Assembly: GCA_012512605.1 (NCBI GenBank)
Contig: JAAZDX010000102.1
Span: forward strand, 1-13,673
DNA from: Bacillota bacterium
GTDB taxonomy: Bacteria > Bacillota > UBA4882 > UBA10575
Direction of reading: 5' to 3'
Length of the DNA: 13,673 nt
Shown piece by piece: positions 8,870 to 13,673 of this stretch. The position numbers and the translations under genes are program-made. How positions within the stretch are numbered: position 1 is the first letter of the stretch; each line of letters begins with the position of its first letter. A model generated the notes under the pieces. That model saw only the letters and a program-made list of their open reading frames with translations. It searched no databases and had not been told where the DNA came from.

Positions 8870-8876
8870 GGGAAAA
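8853..8876. repeat. Perfect 12-bp tandem duplication in the uvrB promoter
   Basis: GGCAAGGGAAAA occurs twice head to tail (8853-8864 and 8865-8876) without a mismatch. It spans the -35 region and separates the -10 element from the LexA-like box. Confidence 0.9.
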
Positions 8877-8884
8877 CGGAACAT

Positions 8885-8898
8885 CGAACATACATTCG
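8885..8898. promoter_or_regulatory. LexA (DinR)-like SOS box upstream of uvrB
   Basis: CGAACATACATTCG matches the Gram-positive LexA palindrome CGAAC-N4-GTTCG at all fixed positions but one (A for G at 8894); the central ATAC also fits the RNRY pattern. A further GTTCG follows at 8900-8904, and GAAC precedes at 8879-8882, so a second degenerate half-site arrangement is possible. It lies about 50-65 nt upstream of the predicted transcription start, further than most LexA operators. SOS control of uvrBA is known in Bacillus; here it is inferred. Confidence 0.62.
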
Positions 8899-8941
8899 TG
8901 TTCGACACAGAAGGAGCAAATCCTCTTCCGGGAGGTTAAAC

Positions 8942-9895
8942 TTATTTAACAAGCGTGGAAACATGGACTAGCTCAATCCCGGCGGCTTCGAAGCGGGGAA
9001 TGGCTTCCTGAAGTGCGGCAGCCACGCCCGGGCGGGTATGAGCAATTCCGATGGCCGATCCCTGGGTGAGGGCCGTTTCGATCAAAAGGTCGATCTGGGC
9101 CGGAAAGGCTTCGGTACCGGACCCATCCAGAAAGACATCACGGACGGCAGTTGGCACACCGAGCTCGCGGGCAACGGTGGCCGCCACTGAAGTATGGATG
9201 GTCAGGCTGTCAATGAAGAATAAACCAGCCTTTTTTAACTCGGCCATCAAAAGCTGCATCAATTCCCGATCTTGTGTCCCTTTCGAGCCCATGTGGTTAT
9301 TGACCCCGGTGATTCCCGGTACGGCGGCAAGATTCGCGCTGAGCTGTTGGCGCAACTGTTCTGGAGAAGAAGCGATGCGCAACGCCCCCGGGCCTGGATC
9401 GGTTTGGGGATCGAGGGGTTCGAGCGGTAAATGAAGAATCACTTCCTGCTTTCGCTTGACCGCTTCGCGGGCATGGGTTTCTGAGTAGCGACCCCAGGGT
9501 AAAACGGCAAAGGTCAAAGGGATCTCAAGCTCCCAAAAGGCTTCCGTTGCTTCCTGGACAAAGCCAAGGTCATCAATGATGATCGCCACTTGTGCCTGGG
9601 GCGGAACCGGCGGTTCAACGAGGGTTGGTGGCTTCGGAATCTCTGGACGTGGGGGAATAAGGGAGGCTGGTCGCCACGTGTATAATAACCACTGGACGGT
9701 TGAGGTGAAACCGGGCTTTGGGGTGGCAAACCCTGGAGTGGTCAGGGGTGGCCGGGGTACAAAGACCGGTGGCGTCACTACGGACCAGAGCATGTACTGA
9801 CTGGCAAGGGAGAGCAGGAACAGAGTCAGCAGAAAGTTGTGGCTGGAAAACCGCCACCGCGGCAAAGGAAAGTTGGTTTGGGGTTGTGGGGCCAT
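8942..9895 (-). CDS. Divergent polysaccharide deacetylase family protein (YibQ-like, PF04748)
   Basis: A 317-aa protein: one N-terminal membrane segment (about 20-38), a proline-rich linker (about 40-100, many PP and PxP), then an extracytoplasmic catalytic-like domain. Family motifs are VAIIIDDLG (103-111, with DD 108-109), VILHLPLEP (152-160), GVNNHMGSKGT (197-207), FFIDS (226-230), RDVFLD (252-257) and IGIAHTRPG (282-290). The fold is that of NodB-type deacetylases with altered metal-site sequence; the activity is not proven for the family. The start is ATG 9895 because GGGGGAG (9910-9904) lies eight bases before it; GTG at 9904 overlaps that site. It follows ctpA by 40 nt and is probably co-transcribed with it. 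Its linkage with FtsEX/CtpA suggests a role in septal or wall peptidoglycan turnover (inference). Confidence 0.88.
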   Translation of the reverse strand: MAPQPQTNFPLPRWRFSSHNFLLTLFLLSLASQYMLWSVVTPPVFVPRPPLTTPGFATPKPGFTSTVQWLLYTWRPASLIPPRPEIPKPPTLVEPPVPPQAQVAIIIDDLGFVQEATEAFWELEIPLTFAVLPWGRYSETHAREAVKRKQEVILHLPLEPLDPQTDPGPGALRIASSPEQLRQQLSANLAAVPGITGVNNHMGSKGTQDRELMQLLMAELKKAGLFFIDSLTIHTSVAATVARELGVPTAVRDVFLDGSGTEAFPAQIDLLIETALTQGSAIGIAHTRPGVAAALQEAIPRFEAAGIELVHVSTLVK

Positions 9896-9903
9896 GCTGA
9901 ACA

Positions 9904-9910
9904 CTCCCCC
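9904..9910 (-). promoter_or_regulatory. Ribosome binding site deciding the deacetylase start
   Basis: GGGGGAG on the minus strand, eight bases before ATG 9895. It overlaps the upstream GTG at 9904, which rules that codon out as a start. Confidence 0.7.
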
Positions 9911-9935
9911 TTCGCGGGTGTAAACTTGCTTCTAA

Positions 9936-11183
9936 CTAGGCCGCCGGTTGGCGGCGGGCGATGATCAACTGTTTCAGGACCTGTAGAGCGGTTTCGGTTT
10001 GGAGGCGATCAACCGCTTCGAGCAGAGCAAGGTCGCTCTCTTTTGCCGCCGCCTCGGGCGCAGACGGGATGGTCACGCGCACGTCGGGTTCCACGCCTTT
10101 CTGGTGGATTGAATAGCCACCAGCCGTCAGGTAACGGGCCACCGTTAGGTAAAGGGCCCCGCCTCCGCGGAGAGGAATTACATCCTGGACCAGGCCTTTC
10201 CCAAAAGTGGTGTTTCCCACTAACACCCCAGCCTTCAAGTGTTGGATCGCGCTGGCGACAATCTCGGATGAGCTTGCACTCCACTCGTTGATCAGCACCA
10301 CCAGCGGAAAGGTCGAATGGGGGTTCGGGTAAGCGTGAAAATGCTCGGTGGTTTGGTTCCGGTATTGAAGGGACACCAGGGGAAGTCCTTCCGCCCCGGG
10401 GAGAAAGCGACTGGCGACCTCCAAGGCAGAAACGAGTAACCCGCCGGGGTTATAGCGCAGATCCAAAACGATCCCGGCCACTTGTTCCTGGGTAAAAAGC
10501 TGTAAGGTCCGACCCAAGTCCTTCCCGGTCTCCTCGGTAAACTGGGTGAGGGTAATCCAGCCGATCTTGCCAACTTGGGGATCGGGTCGGATCTCCCATT
10601 CGATGGAAGGGTCAATTAAAGCTCGGGTTAAGGTAATCTCCTGCGCGGGCAGGACTCCGCCCCGTTGGATCGTCAGGACCACAGTGGTCCCGGGCGGGCC
10701 TAAAATGGCCCCGGCGGCGGCTTCTTTCGATAAGCCCGCCGTTGGTTGGTGGTTAATGCCTGTAATCCGGTCACCCGGTTGCAAACCGGCCTGGGCGGCC
10801 GGCGAGTTGTTGATTGTTTTGAAGACGATCAGTTGACCGTCGGTATATTCAAGATAGAGACCGATGCCACCGTAAACTCCCTTGTTCTCCTCCAGCAACC
10901 GGCTGTACTCGGCCGCTGTCAGGTATTGGGTATAAGGATCTCCTAAGCTCGTCAAGAGGGCAGGAACACTGCCGGCTTGCAGATAGGTCAGGGCTAAGCG
11001 GGAAAGACTCAGGGGCAGATAATACTTTAATTTGAGTAAAGGAATCACTTGGCAGGCTAAGCCCAGATCCCTGTACTTATCCTGGGTTAAGGCAAAGCCG
11101 AACCAGAAAAAAGCGGTCAACAACGAAAAAATCAAAACAAACGCGATCGTCCGTCGGCGGGAGGAATCAAGCCTTAATAACAC
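9936..11183 (-). CDS. ctpA: CtpA-type carboxy-terminal processing protease (PDZ, peptidase S41)
   Basis: A 415-aa membrane-anchored serine protease acting outside the membrane. An N-terminal membrane segment (about 13-33) is followed by the S41 N-terminal helical region with LGDPYTQYL (80-88), a PDZ domain (about 101-188, GGIGLYLE and SPAAQAGLQPGDRI) that selects C-terminal tails, then the S41 core: GIVLDLRYNPGG (237-248), the nucleophile S304 in WSASSSE, and general base K329 with Q333 in FGKGLVQ. The Ser-Lys spacing of 25 is that of the family. CtpA proteases trim or remove secreted and wall-hydrolase proteins. Start: GTG 11183 has AAAGGAG nine bases upstream; the ATG at 11234 gives 17 more residues but is preceded by a pyrimidine-rich stretch with no binding site. 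No C-terminal peptidoglycan-binding domain is present. It follows ftsX with a 76-nt gap and no terminator. Confidence 0.93.
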   Translation of the reverse strand: MLLRLDSSRRRTIAFVLIFSLLTAFFWFGFALTQDKYRDLGLACQVIPLLKLKYYLPLSLSRLALTYLQAGSVPALLTSLGDPYTQYLTAAEYSRLLEENKGVYGGIGLYLEYTDGQLIVFKTINNSPAAQAGLQPGDRITGINHQPTAGLSKEAAAGAILGPPGTTVVLTIQRGGVLPAQEITLTRALIDPSIEWEIRPDPQVGKIGWITLTQFTEETGKDLGRTLQLFTQEQVAGIVLDLRYNPGGLLVSALEVASRFLPGAEGLPLVSLQYRNQTTEHFHAYPNPHSTFPLVVLINEWSASSSEIVASAIQHLKAGVLVGNTTFGKGLVQDVIPLRGGGALYLTVARYLTAGGYSIHQKGVEPDVRVTIPSAPEAAAKESDLALLEAVDRLQTETALQVLKQLIIARRQPAA

Positions 11184-11192
11184 GCCCTTCGT

Positions 11193-11199
11193 CTCCTTT
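11193..11199 (-). promoter_or_regulatory. Ribosome binding site deciding the ctpA start
   Basis: AAAGGAG on the minus strand, nine bases before GTG 11183. It favours this start over the ATG at 11234, which has TCCCCTC in front instead of a purine-rich site. Confidence 0.68.
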
Positions 11200-11259
11200 A
11201 CCTTAGTCTGCCGTGGTTGGTTCCCTAAGAGCATATGAGGGGAGCTAGGCGGTTATAAC

Positions 11260-12132
11260 TTAAACTTTGAGGTGTCTTTTTAGTGAAACATGACTCCCAA
11301 GGGCACCAAAGAAGAAGCCCATACCCAAAAGAACAGCCATTAGTTTTAACTCAAGCTCTGGTCCGGACAGAAGTGGAAGAAAACGGCGGTAAAACTGGAT
11401 CTTATGGACCAAAAAACCGTAGCCTTCTCTTAATATTAGTAAAGCAAGGCCGGCACCGAGTAAGCCTAAAATGATCCCTTCCAAGACGAACGGCCAGCGC
11501 ACAAAGGCATCGGTTGCGCCAACTAACTTCATAATCTCAATCTCTTTCCGGCGGGCGTAAACCGTAAGTTGGATTGTGTTGACAACGATATATAAGACGG
11601 CAAAAGCGGTTAAGAAAAGGAGCGCGAAGCCGAAGATCATGATTAAACGGATTACGATCTCGAGAAACCGCACAAAGTCCTGTTTAAAAACGACTTCTTC
11701 CACACCGGGGATGGCCGACGCCAAGCGAGTCAGCGTTTGGAGGTCGGCCGTTTCCTGTACGGACAGGTTAAAAGCCGCCGGTAAGGGGTTTTCGCCATCA
11801 AGAAAAAGGTTCTGATTGCCGAGCATCTTTTCTAACGCCGCTGCCCCTTCTGCTTTCGAGACAAACTTCACACTTTTTACCCCGGGCAAGGCGGCCAGTT
11901 CAGCACCGATCTTTTCCTGATTCGTAACAGTTGGTTCCAAAAAAACGCGAATTTCAACCTCTTCCCAGGCCAGAACGGTTAAATGGTGGAGATTAGCGGT
12001 TAGTAAAAAAAACAACCCAAAGAGGAAAAGCCCGATGGTAAGGATCCCCAAGGCGGTTAAGGTCGTTACGCGATTACGGATCAGTCCATGCAAGGCTTCG
12101 CGGAGAAAGTAAAAAAAGGTTCTAGGTTTCAA
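11260..12132 (-). CDS. ftsX: Cell-division protein FtsX (permease of the FtsEX ABC system)
   Basis: A 290-aa membrane protein with the FtsX layout: a cytoplasmic start with LREALHGLIRNRVTTLTALG (10-29), TM1 (about 25-46), an extracytoplasmic domain (about 47-158) with VEIRVFLEP (59-67) and LPGVKSVKFVSKAEG (82-96), TM2 (160-185), TM3 (213-233) and TM4 (263-281). The loop YARRKEIEIMKLVGATDAFV (192-211) contacts FtsE and is strongly family-typical. FtsX relays ATP hydrolysis by FtsE to a peptidoglycan hydrolase or its activator outside the membrane. It starts with TTG 12132, eight bases after a perfect AAAGGAGG, and overlaps the end of ftsE by 11 nt, so translation is coupled. The usual hydrolase partner gene is not next to it. 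Confidence 0.96.
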   Translation of the reverse strand: MKPRTFFYFLREALHGLIRNRVTTLTALGILTIGLFLFGLFFLLTANLHHLTVLAWEEVEIRVFLEPTVTNQEKIGAELAALPGVKSVKFVSKAEGAAALEKMLGNQNLFLDGENPLPAAFNLSVQETADLQTLTRLASAIPGVEEVVFKQDFVRFLEIVIRLIMIFGFALLFLTAFAVLYIVVNTIQLTVYARRKEIEIMKLVGATDAFVRWPFVLEGIILGLLGAGLALLILREGYGFLVHKIQFYRRFLPLLSGPELELKLMAVLLGMGFFFGALGSHVSLKRHLKV

Positions 12133-12808
12133 GGGTATAACCTCCTTTGGGTGTATCCCGAACCAGCCTGCCCCGGTCTAAAGCGATGACCCGCCGGCGC
12201 ATATGGTCTACGATCTCCCGGTTGTGGGTGGCCATGACAATGGTGGTGCCGCGGCGGTTGACTTCCCGGAGGAGATCCATTATCCCCCATGAAGTATCGG
12301 GGTCTAGGTTTCCAGTGGGTTCGTCGGCCAGTAATAAGAGGGGCCGGTTGACCAAAGCCCGGGCTAAACAGACCCGTTGTTGTTCGCCGCCGGATAATTC
12401 AGAAGGCAAGAGATTGGCCTTATTTAGAAGGCCAACTAATTCTAAGACTTCATAGACCCGGGGCTTAATCAAACGGGTTTTGGCCTCGATTACTTCCAGG
12501 GCAAAGGCGACGTTCTCATAGACCGTTTTTTGCGGTAATAGTTTATAATCCTGAAAAATAACGCCGATGTTTCGGCGGAGGAAAGCGATCTCCTTTTTTT
12601 TGAGGTAAGCTAGGTTCTGGCGGTTGATGGCAATCAGGCCAGAAGTGGGAACCTCTTGGCGGATGACCAAATTCAGAAAGGTGGTTTTTCCGGCACCACT
12701 CGGACCGACCAGAAAAACGAACTCTCCCTTCTGCACAGTAAGGGAAAGCTGATCCAAGGCCACGACGCCGTTGTTGAAGATTTTCGTGAGTTTTTTCGCG
12801 ATCAACAA
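12122..12808 (-). CDS. ftsE: Cell-division ATP-binding protein FtsE
   Basis: A 228-aa ABC ATPase with Walker A GPSGAGKTT (35-43), Q-loop FQDYKLLP (85-92), signature LSGGEQQR (138-145), Walker B LLLLADEPTGNLD (157-169) and switch H195 in ATHNREIV. The YKLLPQKTVYENVAFALEV stretch after the Q-loop and NLDPDTSWGIMDLL are typical of FtsE rather than of LolD/MacB ATPases, and ftsX follows directly. It powers FtsX at the division site or sidewall. Start: GTG at 12817 overlaps the binding site AAGAGG(TGG), so TTG 12808 (spacing eight) is preferred; TTG 12805 is also possible and would give the family-like start MIAKKLTK. No strong promoter was seen in the roughly 75 nt between the upstream terminator and this start. 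Confidence 0.95.
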   Translation of the reverse strand: MLIAKKLTKIFNNGVVALDQLSLTVQKGEFVFLVGPSGAGKTTFLNLVIRQEVPTSGLIAINRQNLAYLKKKEIAFLRRNIGVIFQDYKLLPQKTVYENVAFALEVIEAKTRLIKPRVYEVLELVGLLNKANLLPSELSGGEQQRVCLARALVNRPLLLLADEPTGNLDPDTSWGIMDLLREVNRRGTTIVMATHNREIVDHMRRRVIALDRGRLVRDTPKGGYTLET

Positions 12809-12816
12809 AGTAACCA

Positions 12817-12822
12817 CCTCTT
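12817..12822 (-). promoter_or_regulatory. Ribosome binding site deciding the ftsE start
   Basis: AAGAGG, continued as TGG, on the minus strand. It covers the GTG at 12817 and places TTG 12808 eight bases away. Confidence 0.6.
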
Positions 12823-12884
12823 AATGGGCTATCAGATCTATTTTCGACAAGCCAAAACAATCTCCTTCAGGTAAATCGGCTAAT

Positions 12885-12915
12885 AAAAAAACCCACCCGT
12901 TAAGGGTAGGTTTTA
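12885..12915. terminator. Rho-independent terminator after the orphan gene
   Basis: An 11-bp stem (12888-12898 with 12904-12914, one G-U pair on the minus strand) around the loop TTAAC, followed on the minus strand by TTTTTTTATT. It overlaps the TAA stop of the small orphan gene (12915-12913) and insulates ftsE from upstream transcription. The plus strand has a shorter T-run (TTTTATTT) and could also work. Confidence 0.87.
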
Positions 12916-13260
12916 TTTGTAGTAGAAAAGATAACCGTTTGGTGGTGAAGAACGTATGGCCTTTAGCGAAGGCAAGGTTTGCATTAAACGAAATTCAAGA
13001 CGAATAAAGGTGTCGAAATCTAAGATCCATTCCAATTCAGCCAAGGCGACGCGGCGCAGTTCACCGTCTTTCCGGAAGAGGATTTCCATTTCTGTCCCCG
13101 GTGGGAGGAGCGCCTTCCTGATGTCGGCAAGGAGTTCAGGCTCAATTTCTTCTACGGGGTAGGATAAGTGGTAGAAAAAACCGCTGCCCAGCGTGGAAAT
13201 GGTCTCTGGCGTCCACTCCTTATTCACGATCAGACGAACGCCTTTTTTCTCGGTTTCCAC
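12913..13260 (-). CDS. Small protein of unknown function
   Basis: I do not recognise this 115-aa protein. It has no membrane segment or signal peptide; it is charged (many E, K and R) and alternates likely strands and helices: GVRLIVNKEWTPETISTL (7-24), FFYHLSYPVEEIEPELLADI (28-47), GTEMEILFRKDGELRRVALA (54-73), LEWILDFDTFIRLEFRLMQ (75-93) and a C-terminus ending NGYLFYYK. GTG 13260 is preferred over the more upstream TTG 13311, since AAAGGGGG (13274-13267) lies six bases before it. Coding support: an open frame of normal codon use, a binding site, and a terminator sitting exactly on its stop codon. It lies directly upstream of ftsE but is insulated by that terminator. Two copies of a structured repeat lie upstream and might form its leader. 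No clear -10/-35 pair was found. Confidence 0.66.
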   Translation of the reverse strand: METEKKGVRLIVNKEWTPETISTLGSGFFYHLSYPVEEIEPELLADIRKALLPPGTEMEILFRKDGELRRVALAELEWILDFDTFIRLEFRLMQTLPSLKAIRSSPPNGYLFYYK

Positions 13261-13309
13261 TCTTATCCCCCTTTCTCCTTGCGGTGGTCGTACACAATAT
13301 ACTTCCAAC

Positions 13310-13412
13310 AAGAGAACACTAGACTGTCATTCCCGCGGATTTAAATTTTGCAGTTCAAGTAAGAGTCACCGCTGCGAATGACCAGCAGCTGTTAGCCTTC
13401 GGGGCTTGTCAC
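13310..13412. repeat. Palindrome-containing repeat, copy A
   Basis: A ~103-nt element whose diverged second copy lies about 165 bp to the right. Shared with copy B are a leading AAGAGAAYACTAG and CTGTCATTC, an 18-nt identical block ACCGCTGCGAATGACCAG (13368-13385) and an identical 13-nt end CGGGGCTTGTCAC (13400-13412); the stretch between the first and second blocks is poorly conserved. Internally GTCATTC (13326-13332) pairs with GAATGAC (13376-13382), and on the minus strand the stem continues with GCGG/CCGC. Its nature is unknown: a dispersed palindromic repeat or part of an RNA leader. Confidence 0.72.
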
Positions 13413-13416
13413 CCGC

Positions 13417-13460
13417 CTGGCTTTGATATTCACCTTATCTCGTGAAATTAATGTAGCCAG
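13417..13460. repeat. Inverted repeat between the two repeat copies
   Basis: CTGGCT (13417-13422) pairs with AGCCAG (13455-13460), and inside it TTCAC (13429-13433) pairs with GTGAA (13442-13446), giving a two-part stem-loop with an internal loop. There is no U-tract, so it is not a terminator. Confidence 0.45.
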
Positions 13461-13475
13461 CGTGGTCGACTTCTC

Positions 13476-13577
13476 AAGAGAATACTAGTCTGTCATTCTC
13501 GCGTATTAATTCCTGTAAATTAGGCTAGAGAAACCGCTGCGAATGACCAGTTGCGGTTAACCTCCGGGGCTTGTCAC
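13476..13577. repeat. Palindrome-containing repeat, copy B
   Basis: The second copy of the element at 13310-13412, same orientation and nearly the same length (102 nt). The identical block lies at 13533-13550 and the identical end at 13565-13577. The GTCATTC/GAATGAC pairing is kept (13492-13498 with 13541-13547). On the minus strand AACCGC/GCGGTT offers a second stem that shares the GCGGT segment, so two alternative pairings exist, as in copy A where GCTGC/GCAGC plays that part. Apart from these elements I see no gene in 13261-13647. Confidence 0.72.
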
Positions 13578-13647
13578 TCACCCGACATTTAATTAATTCA
13601 ACTTGAGTGACTACCTTAAAATATTATATGAAAGGGAGAAATAAAGG

Positions 13648-13673
13648 GTGTCACGGTATAGACCATATCTTCC
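13648..13673 (+). CDS. Possible start of a gene cut by the window edge
   Basis: GTG at 13648 is preceded by AAAGGGAG with a nine-base spacer and by an AT-rich stretch (13617-13630) that could hold a -10. Only eight full codons are visible (V/M-S-R-Y-R-P-Y-L). This is too short to identify. Confidence 0.28.

Noticed and set aside
8925..8938. CCTCTTCCGGGAGG as a terminator after the deacetylase gene
   Set aside because: The stem is only four to five pairs and no U-tract follows on the minus strand.
8619..8939. Plus-strand 106-codon frame across the uvrB start and promoter
   Set aside because: The KGKGKGK stretch is just the translated 12-bp tandem duplication; the frame covers the uvrB promoter and has no binding site.
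12543..12860. Minus-strand 105-codon frame overlapping the start of ftsE
   Set aside because: It runs out of frame through ftsE, its TTG is only one base from AAGGAG, and it matches no family.
13310..13577. CRISPR array or tRNA genes in the repeat region
   Set aside because: There are only two long diverged copies, not short identical repeats with regular spacers, and no cloverleaf or tRNA-like arms were found.
13261..13577. T-box, glycine, SAM or cyclic-di-GMP riboswitch
   Set aside because: I looked for the hallmark sequences of these classes and found none, and there is no terminator/antiterminator before the gene.

Overview
The window is a chromosomal segment of a Bacillota-type (Gram-positive lineage) bacterium of roughly 50% GC. 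The signs are strong AGGAGG-type ribosome binding sites, frequent GTG/TTG starts, sigma-A-like promoters, a Bacillus-type LexA-like box in front of uvrB, and the order ftsE-ftsX-ctpA-deacetylase-uvrB-uvrA, which I know from Clostridia-like genomes. I cannot name the genus from sequence alone.

Left part (1-3930): the 3' end of a MetQ/NlpA methionine-binding lipoprotein gene (+) ends at a strong terminator shared with a convergent HAD-family hydrolase gene (-). The HAD gene has a good promoter that also settles its start codon. Divergent from it is a two-gene plus-strand operon: a DUF819 (YjcL-like) multipass membrane protein and a YghO-like/GNAT-fold protein, closed by a second bidirectional terminator.

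Central and right part (3977-13260): all genes are on the minus strand. In transcription order they are a small orphan gene (115 aa) with its own terminator; the cell-division ABC transporter ftsE-ftsX, overlapping by 11 nt; ctpA, a membrane-anchored PDZ/S41 protease; a divergent polysaccharide deacetylase (YibQ-like, PF04748); and then uvrB-uvrA, the damage-recognition half of nucleotide excision repair. uvrBA has its own promoter, an upstream LexA-like palindrome and a perfect 12-bp tandem duplication that includes the apparent -35 element. FtsEX, CtpA and the deacetylase are envelope/peptidoglycan functions often linked to an EnvC/M23-type murein hydrolase activator, and that gene is absent here.

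Far right (13261-13673): no confident gene. The stretch holds two diverged copies of a ~100-nt palindrome-containing element, about 165 bp apart, with a further inverted repeat between them, all upstream of the orphan gene. The last 26 bases may be the start of a plus-strand gene. The repeat pair and its relation to the orphan gene and ftsEX are the least explained part of the window. The rest looks like ordinary core genome with some informative regulatory detail.
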